NCBI RefSeq assembly: GCF_021272185.1
Contig: NZ_JAJSEC010000001.1
Location: 310,001-374,000, forward strand
DNA length: 64,000 nucleotides
Source: Roseivivax sp. GX 12232
GTDB taxonomy: Bacteria; Pseudomonadota; Alphaproteobacteria; Rhodobacterales; Rhodobacteraceae
Reading direction: 5' to 3'
Part shown: positions 33,838-42,800 of the stretch, in pieces
Layout: each line of letters starts with the position of its first letter
How positions within the stretch are numbered: position 1 is the first letter of the stretch
Translations under genes and position numbers: made by a program
The notes under the pieces: generated by a model
The model's input: only the letters and a program-made list of their open reading frames with translations
Told to the model about the DNA's origin: nothing
Database searches by the model: none

Positions 33838-35816
33838 TCGCCCGGCCCGCCCGCTTGCCCCTGCCGGGGCTTCTCGCGCTGACCCTCGCGCTGGTCGCGG
33901 GGCACCTGATCCTGCGGATCGAGATCGCGCCGGCGCGCTTCCTGGCGCTTCTGACCGGCACCGAGGCCCAGAGCTTCGCCGAGATCCGCGTCACCCACGC
34001 GGTCTTGCCGCGCATCGCCATGGGGCTTGCGGTGGGCGCGGCGCTGGGGCTCGCGGGCAGCCTTTTCCAGCAGATCACCGGCAACCGGCTGGCCTCGCCC
34101 CTGACACTCGGGGCGGCCTCGGGCGCCTGGCTCGCGGTGGTGGTCGCCACGCTCGCCGCCCCGGCGCTGGTCGCGGGCGCGCGGGAATGGGTGAGCCTCG
34201 CCGGGGCCTGCCTGGCCTTCGCGCTGGTCCTGGGCATCGCGGGGCTGCGGGGGCTTCTGGGCCTGCGCGCGGTGCTGGCGGGCATGGCGGTGAACCTTCT
34301 CTTCGAGGCGCTCGCGGGCGCGCTGGTGCTCCTTGAGAGCCCCTACTTCAGCCATCTCTTCGTCTGGGGCGCGGGCGACCTGGGCCAAAGCGGCTGGCAG
34401 AGCCTGACCTGGGTCCTGCCGCGCCTCGGGCTCGCCGCGCTCGGCGCGCTGGCGGGGCTCCGGGTGCTGGGGCTCCTGCGGGCGGGCGCGGGCGGCGCCG
34501 AGGCGCGCGGGCTGTCGCTGGCGCCCTGGCTGGGAGGGCTGGCGCTGATCGCGCTCTTCCTGACGGCCATCAGCGTGGCGGCGGTCGGCATGATCGGCTT
34601 CATCGGCCTTCTGGCGCCGAACCTCGCGCGGGCCTGCGGCGCGCGCCGTCCCGCGCAGGAGATCCTCGCCAGCGCGCTCATCGGCGCGGCGCTCCTGACC
34701 GGGGCGGACCTCGCGGCAGTCCTGATGAGCGGCGCCCTGCCCGACATGGTGCCGACCGGCGCGCTGACCGCGCTCGGCGGCGCCCCCGCGCTGGTCCTGC
34801 TGCTGCGCCGGAGGCTCGGGGCCGCCGACCACGCCGCGCTGGAGATGCCGCAGGGCCCCGCCCGGCTGCGCCCCGTCGCGCTGGCCGCGCTGGCGCTTTG
34901 CGCAGGCAGCGCGCTGGTCCTCGCGCTGGCGCTGGCGCAGGGGCCCGGCGGCTGGCAGTTCACCTGGCCCGAGCCGATGACGCTGTCGTTCCGCTGGCCG
35001 CGCATCCTTGGTGCCGCCGGGGCGGGCGCGGCCATGGCGCTCTCGGGGGTGATCCTGCAACGGGTGATCCGCAACCCGCTGGCCAGCCCCGAGGTCCTGG
35101 GCATGTCCTCGGGGGCGAGCTTCGCGCTGGTGCTGACGACCCTGCTGACCGGGGTGTCGATCCACAGCGTCGGCGCGGGCGTGGCGCTGGCGGGCAGCCT
35201 CGGGGTCATGGTGCTTCTCCTGGCGCTGGTGCGGCGGCACGGCAATGCGCCCATGGTGGTGGCGCTGGTCGGGATCTCGCTCGGCGCGGTGCTGGACGCG
35301 CTGGTGAAGATCGCGCTGGCGGCGGGCACGGCGGACAGTTTCGCGATCCTCGGCTGGCTCGGCGGTTCGACCTACCGGGTCTCGCCCGGGGGCGCGCTGA
35401 GCCTGGCGGGGGTCAGCCTCGCGGGCGTCGCGGCCGCCTGGGCCGGGCGGCGCTGGCTGACGCTGATCGCGGCGGGCGACGCGGTGGCCGAAGCGCGCGG
35501 GCTGGCCATCGCCAAGGCGCGGGCCGGCTGCCTGGCCGGAGCGGCGGCGCTGGCGGCGCTGGTCACGGCGGTCATGGGCCCGGTGAGCTTCGTCGGCCTT
35601 CTCGCGCCGCATCTCGCGACGCTGATCGGCGCGCGCCGGGCCGGGCCGCAGGTGCTGGCCGCCCCGGTGATCGGCGCGGTGCTCATGGTGGTGTCGGACT
35701 GGATGGGGCGGGTGCTGCTCTACCCGATGCAGCTGCCCGCGGGCACCATCGCGGCGCTGCTCGGCGGCGGGTTCTTCCTGGTGACGCTCCTGCGGCTGCG
35801 CGGCGGGCGGGGGTGA
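33834..35816 (+). CDS. fhuB: Fused Fe(III)-siderophore ABC permease (FhuB type)
   Basis: 660 aa made of two FecCD-type halves joined head to tail, the same length and layout as E. coli FhuB. The recurring signature appears twice: GNRLASPLTLGAASGA (about residue 83) and RNPLASPEVLGMSSGA (about 415). The two FVGLLAPH/FIGLLAPN cytoplasmic loops that dock the ATPase also appear once per half. About 20 membrane helices are expected. Both FhuD-like proteins presumably deliver to it. Start overlaps the second binding protein. Confidence 0.9.
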   Translation: MIARPARLPLPGLLALTLALVAGHLILRIEIAPARFLALLTGTEAQSFAEIRVTHAVLPRIAMGLAVGAALGLAGSLFQQITGNRLASPLTLGAASGAWLAVVVATLAAPALVAGAREWVSLAGACLAFALVLGIAGLRGLLGLRAVLAGMAVNLLFEALAGALVLLESPYFSHLFVWGAGDLGQSGWQSLTWVLPRLGLAALGALAGLRVLGLLRAGAGGAEARGLSLAPWLGGLALIALFLTAISVAAVGMIGFIGLLAPNLARACGARRPAQEILASALIGAALLTGADLAAVLMSGALPDMVPTGALTALGGAPALVLLLRRRLGAADHAALEMPQGPARLRPVALAALALCAGSALVLALALAQGPGGWQFTWPEPMTLSFRWPRILGAAGAGAAMALSGVILQRVIRNPLASPEVLGMSSGASFALVLTTLLTGVSIHSVGAGVALAGSLGVMVLLLALVRRHGNAPMVVALVGISLGAVLDALVKIALAAGTADSFAILGWLGGSTYRVSPGGALSLAGVSLAGVAAAWAGRRWLTLIAAGDAVAEARGLAIAKARAGCLAGAAALAALVTAVMGPVSFVGLLAPHLATLIGARRAGPQVLAAPVIGAVLMVVSDWMGRVLLYPMQLPAGTIAALLGGGFFLVTLLRLRGGRG

Positions 35817-35992
35817 CGGCGGGGGCGGGGCGGCGCCGGGCAACCGACCGTCCCCCTTGTCCGGGTCTTTGCACCGCCCCCGCGGCATCTCGGCGCGCGC
35901 CCTGCCCTTGCAGCCGCCATACCCTACAATTATTGTCAGCCATAGCGGCGCCCCACCTGCCGCCTGCCCCACAGCCTTCGAGGACCCCGCCC

Positions 35993-36421
35993 ATGGTGCC
36001 GCTCAAGCTCGAGCATCTGCCCTTCGACCCGGCCCCGCGCCCCGCCCCGATCGCCGAGACGATGCGGCCGCTTCTGAACCACCTCCGGGTCACCGCGTTG
36101 AGCTGTCGGACGGCGGCGCGCAGCGACCTCTTCCAGGCCTGCGCGGTGCTCTCCACTGACCGCACGGTGGCCCGCAGCGCCCACGCGGAGACGCTGATGC
36201 GCGGGCTCGCCCAGGCCTTGGGCCAGCGGCCCGTCCTTTACCGTCCCGACGCGCGGGAGGTCTCTTTCGACGAGGCCTGGCTGGCGCGGCTCGCCCATTC
36301 GGCGCAATCGGGCGACGAGGACAGCTTCCAGTTCCTGATCCGCGCCCGGGTGCCCCATGCGGCGCGGCGCAACCTGGCCTTCCTGGTGCGCGCGGTGGCG
36401 GCGGAATTCCAGCCAGTTTAG
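35993..36421 (+). CDS. Hypothetical protein, small soluble, between siderophore transport and Dps genes
   Basis: 142 aa from ATG 35993. I do not recognise the family. The protein lacks a signal peptide or membrane segment, has an Arg-rich basic middle (RTAARSDLF, RTVARSAHAE) and a C-terminal NLAFLVRAVAAEFQP helix. Its stop codon lies inside the ICE-like palindrome that precedes dps. A weak ribosome-binding site and normal codon use leave it likely but not certain as a gene. It could act in iron handling given its neighbours. Confidence 0.55.
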   Translation: MVPLKLEHLPFDPAPRPAPIAETMRPLLNHLRVTALSCRTAARSDLFQACAVLSTDRTVARSAHAETLMRGLAQALGQRPVLYRPDAREVSFDEAWLARLAHSAQSGDEDSFQFLIRARVPHAARRNLAFLVRAVAAEFQPV

Positions 36422-36432
36422 AATTATTCTAA
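36418..36432. promoter_or_regulatory. ICE-like palindrome (Irr-type) upstream of dps
   Basis: TTAGAATTATTCTAA is a perfect 7-1-7 palindrome and strongly resembles the iron control element bound by Irr in alphaproteobacteria. It overlaps the stop codon of the preceding small gene and lies about 100 nt before the dps ATG. Repression of iron storage in iron limitation would be expected. Confidence 0.65.
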
Positions 36433-36530
36433 TCTCTCCATTGTTCTTCCCGGGGAACGCCCCAAATAGTGCCGGGCGAGCCAGCGGACCTGCCAGCCAG
36501 CCCCGAGCCAGGACAGATCAAGGAGATGTC

Positions 36531-37001
36531 ATGACCCAGACCGCACATTCCCTGACCCCCGACGCGCAAAGCGCCATCGGAGCGGCGCTGCAGCAATCGG
36601 TCGCCGAGACCACGGTGACCACCATGCTGGCGCAGAACTTCCACTGGAACGTCACCGGCATGGCCTTCGCGCCGCTGCACGAGCTGTTCCAGAAGATCTA
36701 CGAGGATCACTTCGAGGCCCAGGACGACCTGGCCGAGCGGATGCGCGCGCTCGACGTGCATGTCGAGGCGACGCTGGCCGGCATGGTCGAGGCCTCCAAG
36801 GTGGCCGAACATTCCGGCACCGCCAGCGACAAGCAGATGATCGAGGCCATGCTGGTCGCCCAGGAGACGCTGGCCGCGACGCTCGCGGGCTGCGGCGAGC
36901 TGGCCGCCGAGCACGGCGACACGCTGACCGAGGATCTCTGCATCGCGCGCGGCCAGACGCACGAGAAATTCGCCTGGTTCCTGCGGGCGCATCTGCGCTG
37001 A
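36531..37001 (+). CDS. dps: Dps family ferritin-like DNA-binding/iron-storage protein
   Basis: 156 aa, the usual Dps length; ATG 36531 with AAGGAG upstream. The inter-subunit ferroxidase ligands appear as His38 (NFHWN), His50 (LHELF), Asp65 and Glu69 (DDLAER). It should form a dodecamer that oxidises Fe(II) with hydrogen peroxide and stores Fe(III). The N-terminal tail has no Lys/Arg cluster, so direct DNA binding is doubtful. An ICE-like site sits in the upstream region. Confidence 0.9.
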   Translation: MTQTAHSLTPDAQSAIGAALQQSVAETTVTTMLAQNFHWNVTGMAFAPLHELFQKIYEDHFEAQDDLAERMRALDVHVEATLAGMVEASKVAEHSGTASDKQMIEAMLVAQETLAATLAGCGELAAEHGDTLTEDLCIARGQTHEKFAWFLRAHLR

Positions 37002-37166
37002 AGGCGCGGCGGCCCCGGCCTGACGGGTCGGGGGGCGCCCCGGCGGCCCCGGCCCGAATGGTCGAGTGTCGTCTTGGCGGCGCGCTCGCAAATCGCCACG
37101 ACCTAGGCCGGGGTGTTTCCTTCGGACCACGGGCGGCGCCCCGACCGGGCGCCCCGCCCTCTCCTC

Positions 37167-37418
37167 TCAGGCGCTCAGCGCCAGCTTTGGGCGCGCGCCC
37201 TTCTTGGCGCAGCGCTTCTCATAAGCCGGCGCCCAGGCCCGGTATTTGCCCATGTTCTCCTGCTGGGCCACGAGCATCGTGAGGAAGGCCTCACGGTGCT
37301 TGTTGCTTTTCAGGGACTTGAAGAGCTTCTTCTGCCCCTTGGTCATGGAACAGCCGATGCAGTGGCCCTCACGGCGGAACTTGCAGACGTCGATGCAGGG
37401 GCTGGGGATCTTGCTCAT
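37167..37418 (-). CDS. DUF1289 family small cysteine-rich protein
   Basis: 83 aa from ATG 37418. The N-terminal motif CIDVCKFRREGHCIGC (Cys8, 12, 20, 23) is typical of DUF1289 proteins, probably a metal or Fe-S binding knuckle. A Lys-rich helical C-terminus follows. Function is not established for the family. It lies downstream of the hemP operon on the same strand, so it may be read through from that operon. Confidence 0.75.
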   Translation of the reverse strand: MSKIPSPCIDVCKFRREGHCIGCSMTKGQKKLFKSLKSNKHREAFLTMLVAQQENMGKYRAWAPAYEKRCAKKGARPKLALSA

Positions 37419-37578
37419 GGGAAACCTCGCTGGGGGCGCGGGCCGGGCCGGTCCCCGGGGGCGCCGCGCGGGGCGAGGGAACCCTGCGGGACGCCTCCGG
37501 TCCGCCACCCGACCTCGGGGCGCGCCGATGGCTGGGAAGATGCGGGGCCGCGCGCGGGAGGCGCGGCCCTCCGTAGGG

Positions 37579-37752
37579 TCATTTCGTCAGGATCAGCTTC
37601 TCCGCACGGGTGATGCGCAGGGTGTAGACCTGCCCGTCGAGGACGAGCCGCGCGCAGGCATCGCTGCCGACGAGGCGGCGGGCGTCGTAGACCGGCGTCG
37701 GCGCCGGATCGGTGTCGCTGGGGCACATGGGATCGCTGTCTTCCTTGGTCAT
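37579..37752 (-). CDS. hemP: Hemin uptake protein HemP
   Basis: 57 aa. The C-terminal half, LDGQVYTLRITRAEKLILTK in part, is the conserved HemP signature. HemP proteins are small regulators or accessories of haem/iron uptake. Start ATG 37752 overlaps the stop of the 64-aa gene upstream by 4 nt. An iron-box-like site lies before the operon. Confidence 0.85.
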   Translation of the reverse strand: MTKEDSDPMCPSDTDPAPTPVYDARRLVGSDACARLVLDGQVYTLRITRAEKLILTK

Positions 37753-37943
37753 GGCCGCGTTCCGAGCCGGTCGGCAAGCGCCTCGACCGGGGTGTCCGAG
37801 GGCCCGCCCGCCTCGAGCGCCGAGGTCAGCACCTCGCACCAGCAGGTCTCGGGCCGCTCCGGGCAGGCGTGACGCTCGGCCCGCGCGCGATTGCGGGGCG
37901 CGGAGGGTGGCGCGGCGCAAAAGGTGGCAAGCGGTCTGGTCAT
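37749..37943 (-). CDS. Small cysteine-containing protein translationally coupled to hemP
   Basis: 64 aa from ATG 37943, unrecognised. It has four Cys residues (FC, HAC, and CWC in PETCWCEVL), and a C-terminus rich in Ala/Leu. Overlap with hemP by ATGA suggests a real coupled gene. It could be a metal-binding partner of HemP, but this is a guess. Confidence 0.5.
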   Translation of the reverse strand: MTRPLATFCAAPPSAPRNRARAERHACPERPETCWCEVLTSALEAGGPSDTPVEALADRLGTRP

Positions 37944-38266
37944 GGATCTGTCCCCGGTTCGGACCGCCGGCGCGGCGCCCGGCGGTGTGGGGATAGTCGA
38001 CTGTTTTAGTCGGATCGTCAATCCCGACAAAAAGAATAAGTTAAGGCGCGGTGAGCTAGTTGGCTGCGCGTCGTGTCAGGAGGCTGGGCGCTGAGGACCA
38101 TGCGGCGTGAGGCTTGTCCGGCGCGGCGGGCTTCGAAGCGATCTGAGCGACTGCATTCTGGTGCCCGACTTTGCGTAAGCTACGCCACCGCCCGCCCGGC
38201 CCGGTGCGACTTAAGAAGACAGAAGCGCCTGCTTTCACAGTCAACAACTGGGGCGACGCCCCCCCC
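37944..38266. other. Intergenic region upstream of the hemP operon
   Basis: 323 bp with the iron-box-like site at 37999-38013. AT-richer sequence around 38020-38045 may include the promoter. Nothing else was recognised up to the ccoS stop. Confidence 0.5.
37999..38013. promoter_or_regulatory. Iron-box-like site before the hemP operon
   Basis: GACTGTTTTAGTCGG on the plus strand; in gene orientation CCGACTAAAACAGTC, nearly identical to the site before exbB. It lies 56 nt upstream of the first start codon of the leftward operon. Confidence 0.55.
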
Positions 38267-38425
38267 TCACCCCTTCGGCGCCTCGTCCCAGCGCGGATCG
38301 AGGATCCGGTGCCGGTCCCCCTCCGCGTCCTCGTATTGCGCCGCCCGAAGCGTCCAGAGAAACCCTCCGAGCCCCAGAAGCCCCAGGCCCACCGAGACCG
38401 GGATCAGCACCACCAGCACGTTCAT
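38267..38425 (-). CDS. ccoS: Cytochrome oxidase assembly protein CcoS
   Basis: 52 aa. An N-terminal membrane helix (VLVVLIPVSVGLGLLGLGGF, residues 3-22) is followed by QYEDAEGDRHRIL, the conserved CcoS motif. It is needed for cofactor insertion into cbb3 oxidase. Its ATG shares one base with the ccoI stop. It is the last gene of ccoGHIS. Confidence 0.9.
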   Translation of the reverse strand: MNVLVVLIPVSVGLGLLGLGGFLWTLRAAQYEDAEGDRHRILDPRWDEAPKG

Positions 38426-40569
38426 CACATCCTCCGAAGCGCGTTGAGCGAAACGCTGACCGAGGAGACCGACATGGCCAGCGCCGCGAGAAAGGGTGTG
38501 GCGAGCCCGGCCAGCGCCACCGGCACCGCCACGATGTTGTAGGCCGCCGAGAGCCAGACGTTCTGCCGCATCCGCCCGAGCCCCGCCCGGCTGATCGCCA
38601 GAAGCTCGGGGATCAGGTCGAGCCGCCCCGACAGAAGCACCACGTCGGCGGCGTTGCGCGCCGCGTCGAGCCCCGAGCCCGGCGCCACCGAGGCATGCGC
38701 CCGCGCCAGCGCCCCGGTGTCGTTGAGCCCGTCGCCGATCATCAGCACGCGGCGGCCCTCGGCGCCGCGCGCGGCGATCCAATCCGCCTTGCCCTCGGGC
38801 GTCATGCCGCTTTCGGCGCGGGCGATGCCCAGGGTATCAGCGAGGCGGCGGCAGGGCCCCTCGGTGTCGCCCGAGAGAAGCGCCGCCTCGAAGCCGCGCG
38901 CCTGCAGGGCGCGCACCGTGGCGCCTGCCTCGGGGCGGGGGTCCTCCTCGAAGGTGAAAAGCAGCGGCGCGCCCTCTCCGGGATCGAGCGCCACGCCCTC
39001 GCCCTCGGCACCGATCCAGGCGGGGCGGCCAAGCCGCACGAGCCGGCCGCCGTGTCGGGCCTCGATGCCGCGTCCGGGGATCTCGCAGGCCTCGGTGACG
39101 GGGTGCGGCGTCAGTCCGCGCGCCTCGGCCGCGGCGACCAGCGCGCGGGAATAGGGATGGTTGCTTGTCGCGGCGAGCCCCGCCGCCAGCGCCAGCTCCG
39201 CGTCCGAGGGGTTGCCGCGCAGCCGCGCCGCCCCGGTCGTGAGCGTGCCGGTCTTGTCGAAGACCACCATGTCCACCCCCGCCAGCCGTTCGAGCGCGGT
39301 CGCGGATTTCACCAGGAGACCCTTTCGGAAGAGCCGCCCCGTCGCCACCACCGAGACCGCCGGCACCGCGAGCCCCAGGGCGCAGGGACAGGTGATGACC
39401 AGGACCGCGATGGCCACGTCGACCGCCCGCCAACCGTCGCCGGTCAGCGCCCACCAGGCGATAAAGGCCGCGAGGCTCAGAAGATGCACCAGCGGCGCAT
39501 AGGCCCGCGCGGCGCGATCGGCGATCCCGGCGAAACGGGTGCGCTGGCTCTCGGCGGTCGCGACCAGCTCGGCCAGCCGCGCCAGCGCGGTGTCGCGCCC
39601 GGCGCGCACCACCCTGAGAGTCAGCGCGCCCGAAAGCGCCACCTCGCCTGCCGAGACGGCGGCGCCGGGGCCCACGGCGAAAGGCGCGCTCTCGCCGGTC
39701 AGGGCCGAGCGGTCGAGGTCGCTCTGCCCCTCGGTCACGATGCCGTCGGCGGGCAGCCGATCGCCGGGGCGCAGGGCGATGCGGTCGCCGGGGCGCAGGT
39801 CCTCGGCGCGGACGACCTCGGGGCCGGTCTCGGTCAACCGCACCGCCTGCGGCACGCTCAGCGCGGCCAGCTCCGCTGCCGCCGAGCGCGCCGCCGCCCG
39901 CCCGGCGTGATCGAGCGTCCGCCCGATCAGCAGGAAGAAGGTCAGCGCCAGCGCCGCGTCGAACCAGCTGTGCCGGTCCGCGCCCTGAAGCGCCCCGACC
40001 AGCGAGACCAGCGCGGCCAGCAGGATCGCCAGCGAGATCGGCACGTCCATGCCCAGCCGCCCGCCCCGCAGCGCGCTCAGCGCGGCGGCGAAGAAGGGCC
40101 GCCCGGCGAAGGCCACCGCCGGCAGGGCGATGGCGGCGGAGACCAGGTGGAAGAGCTGCGCGGTGACCTCGGCCGCGCCGGACCAGACCGCCACCGACAG
40201 CAGCATGACGTTCATCATGGCAAAGCCCGCGACGCCGGTGCGCATGATCAGGTCGCGCATCACCGGGTCCTGGCCCGCGAGCCGCGCGGGGTCGAGCATC
40301 TGCGCCCGGTGCCCCGCCGCCGCCAGCGCCGCGATCAGGGGCTCGGGCGCGAGATCGGCGCCTTCGATCGCCACCTGCCTGCGCGAGAGGTTCACCCGCG
40401 CGCCTGTGACCCCGGGCCAAGCGCCCAGCGCCGCCTCGACCGAGGCGATGCAGGCGGCGCAATGGATGTCCGGCAGATGCAGGGTCAGCGCCTCGGGCGC
40501 GGCCCCGCGCGCCGCGCTGTCGCGGGCGATCTCGGCGGCGCCGACGCAGGCGGGACAGGCCGCGTTCAC
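38425..40569 (-). CDS. ccoI: Copper-translocating P1B-type ATPase CcoI (FixI)
   Basis: 714 aa from GTG 40569, which overlaps the ccoH stop by 4 nt. It has an N-terminal Cys-rich segment (CPAC), a heavy-metal-associated domain with Cys37 and Cys40 (HCAAC), the transmembrane CPC ion site (about 394-396), the phosphorylated Asp438 in DKTGT and GDGLND near the C-terminus. It supplies copper for the CuB site of cbb3 oxidase, exporting Cu(I) slowly to periplasmic chaperones. Length and order match Rhodobacter ccoI/rdxI. Confidence 0.92.
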   Translation of the reverse strand: MNAACPACVGAAEIARDSAARGAAPEALTLHLPDIHCAACIASVEAALGAWPGVTGARVNLSRRQVAIEGADLAPEPLIAALAAAGHRAQMLDPARLAGQDPVMRDLIMRTGVAGFAMMNVMLLSVAVWSGAAEVTAQLFHLVSAAIALPAVAFAGRPFFAAALSALRGGRLGMDVPISLAILLAALVSLVGALQGADRHSWFDAALALTFFLLIGRTLDHAGRAAARSAAAELAALSVPQAVRLTETGPEVVRAEDLRPGDRIALRPGDRLPADGIVTEGQSDLDRSALTGESAPFAVGPGAAVSAGEVALSGALTLRVVRAGRDTALARLAELVATAESQRTRFAGIADRAARAYAPLVHLLSLAAFIAWWALTGDGWRAVDVAIAVLVITCPCALGLAVPAVSVVATGRLFRKGLLVKSATALERLAGVDMVVFDKTGTLTTGAARLRGNPSDAELALAAGLAATSNHPYSRALVAAAEARGLTPHPVTEACEIPGRGIEARHGGRLVRLGRPAWIGAEGEGVALDPGEGAPLLFTFEEDPRPEAGATVRALQARGFEAALLSGDTEGPCRRLADTLGIARAESGMTPEGKADWIAARGAEGRRVLMIGDGLNDTGALARAHASVAPGSGLDAARNAADVVLLSGRLDLIPELLAISRAGLGRMRQNVWLSAAYNIVAVPVALAGLATPFLAALAMSVSSVSVSLNALRRM

Positions 40570-41018
40570 GGCGCGACCCGGAGCGAGAGGCTCTGCACGA
40601 AGGGCGCCTTTTCGCTGCCACCCGCGAGGTCGAGCCGCCAGAGGCCGGGCTCCAGCGTCACCCGCGCCCGGCCCGCGGCGTCGAAGGCCAGCTGCCGGTC
40701 GGCGCCGCCATGGGTCGGCCGGCCGATCCTTGCGGTGAAGCCCTCGGGCGGGACCGGCTGGCCTTCGGCGGTGGTGACGCGCAGGGTCAGCGCGCCCGAG
40801 GCGTAGGTCGCGCGGGCCTCCCAGCCGAGCGCTTCCTGGGCGCTGCGGCGGGCCTCGAAGCTCTGGCTCGCCACGTAGGAATTGGCGACCTCGAGGCCCG
40901 GGAAGGTGCCGACGGCCTGAACCGCGAGGGTCACGTTCACCGCGATAATCAGGCCGAAGCCGCAGAGGAACATCATCAGCACGTGGCGGCCGGTGAGCGG
41001 GCGGGATGCGGATGTCAT
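40566..41018 (-). CDS. ccoH: FixH/CcoH family assembly protein
   Basis: 150 aa with one N-terminal membrane helix (about 13-33, HVLMMFLCGFGLIIAVNV) and a periplasmic FixH domain (NSYVASQSFEARRSAQEALGW in part). CcoH binds and stabilises the cbb3 oxidase during assembly. It overlaps ccoG by 4 nt. Confidence 0.92.
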   Translation of the reverse strand: MTSASRPLTGRHVLMMFLCGFGLIIAVNVTLAVQAVGTFPGLEVANSYVASQSFEARRSAQEALGWEARATYASGALTLRVTTAEGQPVPPEGFTARIGRPTHGGADRQLAFDAAGRARVTLEPGLWRLDLAGGSEKAPFVQSLSLRVAP

Positions 41019-42547
41019 GGAGCGTCTCCGTTGAAGGTGGTGGCGACCCGCGCGGTGGCGCCGGTTTCGACGTCGCGGGCCTCGATGCTGAGCGCGCTGC
41101 GGTCGGCGCTTGCGGCGGGCGCCCCGGGGGGCGCGGTGACATAGACCCGGATCAGCCGCTGGCTGTCGGCGCGGATCGCCACCGCACCGGGCTCGGCGCC
41201 CTCGACCTCGAGCGCCAGCGCGCCGGGATCGCTCAGCGACAGGGCGATGGCGCTCGGCACGCCCTCGCGGTTGCGCAAGCGCAGGTCGTAGGCGTTGCGG
41301 ATGCTGCCGTCAGACAGGGTGATGAAGCTGGGGTTGCGCACCGGGGCCACGGTCAGCTCCAGCGTCGGGCGCAGCATCAGCGCCGCGATGAGCGCCAGCC
41401 CGCAGGCCAGCCAGAGCGCGAAATAGACCAGGTTCCGGGCCCTCAGCACATGCTGCCAGGCCGGGCGCGGCGCGCCGCCCGCGGCCTCGCGCGGGGCGTC
41501 CTCGAGCGCGAGGTAGTCGATCAGCCCGCGCGGCCGGTCGATCCGGGCCATGACCTCGTCGCAGGCGTCGATGCAGAGCGCGCAGGTGATGCAGGCCATC
41601 TGCTGGCCGTCGCGGATGTCGATGCCCATGGGGCAGACATTCACGCAGGCGTTGCAGTCGATGCAGTCGCCGGCGGGGGCCTCGGGCGGGGTGTCGTGGG
41701 CGGCGGCGGCGCGGGTGGCGCCGTCACGGTTGGGCATCGGCAGGAGCGGCGAGCGCCCGCCGATCCGCGGCCCCGCGGCGCGGGTGGCGGGGGTCGCCTG
41801 GCGCTTCAGCCCGCGCCCGCGCGGCTCGCCCCGCCAGTCGCGGTAGGCCACCGTCAGCGTGCCGTCGTCCATCATGGCGCCCTGGATGCGCGGCCAGGGG
41901 CACATGTAGATGCAGACCTGTTCGCGCATGAAGCCGCCGAAGGTGAAGGTGGTGAAGGTCAGGACCCCGATCGAGGCCCAGGCGACCGGCGGCGCCTCCA
42001 GCGTCAGGAGGTCCCGCGCGAGGCCCGGCGCATCGGCGAAATAGAATACCCAGGCGCCCCCGGTCGCCAGCGCGATGGCGAGCCAGAGCGCCCATTTGCT
42101 GAGCCGCAGCCGCCATTTGCGCGCGCTCCAGGGCGCGCGGTGCAGGCGCAGGCGGGCGTTGCGGTCGCCCTCGACCCAGCGTTCGACCAGCAGGAAAAGA
42201 TCGGTCCAGACGGTCTGCGGGCAGGCATAGCCGCACCAGACCCGCCCGAGTGCGGCGGTGAAGAGGAAAAGCCCGACCCCGGCCATGATCAGCAGACCCG
42301 CGACGAAGTAGAACTCGTGCGGCCATATCTCGATCCAGAAGAAATAGAAGCGCCGATGCGCGAGATCGACCAGCACCGCCTGGTCGGGCAGCGCGGGCCC
42401 CCGGTCCCAGCGCAGCCAGGGGGTGACGTAGTAGATCGCCAGCGTCACCGCCATGATCTGCCATTTCAGCCGGCGGAAGGCGCCGGAGACCCGGCGCGGG
42501 AAGATCGGCTCGCGCGCGGCGTAGAGGGAGGTGTCTTCGGTGCTCAT
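41015..42547 (-). CDS. ccoG: Membrane ferredoxin CcoG (FixG/RdxB)
   Basis: 510 aa. About five membrane helices in the N-terminal half are followed by a dicluster ferredoxin region with two CxxCxxCxxxCP-type motifs (CIDCNACVNVCP and CITCALCIDAC) and a C-terminal Ig-like domain. In Rhodobacter, CcoG reduces Cu(II) for oxidase assembly. It opens the ccoGHIS operon, and an FNR box lies 54-67 nt upstream. Confidence 0.92.
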   Translation of the reverse strand: MSTEDTSLYAAREPIFPRRVSGAFRRLKWQIMAVTLAIYYVTPWLRWDRGPALPDQAVLVDLAHRRFYFFWIEIWPHEFYFVAGLLIMAGVGLFLFTAALGRVWCGYACPQTVWTDLFLLVERWVEGDRNARLRLHRAPWSARKWRLRLSKWALWLAIALATGGAWVFYFADAPGLARDLLTLEAPPVAWASIGVLTFTTFTFGGFMREQVCIYMCPWPRIQGAMMDDGTLTVAYRDWRGEPRGRGLKRQATPATRAAGPRIGGRSPLLPMPNRDGATRAAAAHDTPPEAPAGDCIDCNACVNVCPMGIDIRDGQQMACITCALCIDACDEVMARIDRPRGLIDYLALEDAPREAAGGAPRPAWQHVLRARNLVYFALWLACGLALIAALMLRPTLELTVAPVRNPSFITLSDGSIRNAYDLRLRNREGVPSAIALSLSDPGALALEVEGAEPGAVAIRADSQRLIRVYVTAPPGAPAASADRSALSIEARDVETGATARVATTFNGDAP

Positions 42548-42600
42548 GGTCTCACGTCCTGTTCGCCGGGCCGTTATGACGGGCGGGCGAAGGGCGCGCG

Positions 42601-42614
42601 TTGACCTGGATCAA
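42601..42614. promoter_or_regulatory. FNR box upstream of ccoG
   Basis: TTGACCTGGATCAA, a good match to TTGAT-N4-ATCAA, lies 54 nt upstream of ccoG. Predicted to be bound by the FnrL encoded at 48110-48847 under low oxygen. Confidence 0.8.
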
Positions 42615-42800
42615 GGGGGCGGGGGAATTGGGGGGTGGTTGGATGTGGGCGCAGGGTGGATTGGGTGTGGGCGCAGGAGCGAACTCGTCAGAGGCCGATC
42701 CGGTCCGTGGTCTAAGCGGTCAGTACCTCGCCCCCGCGCACCCACTCCCCCACACCAAACCGCCCCGCCCGCCCGAATGACGCGCTCTCCGTCCCACCAA

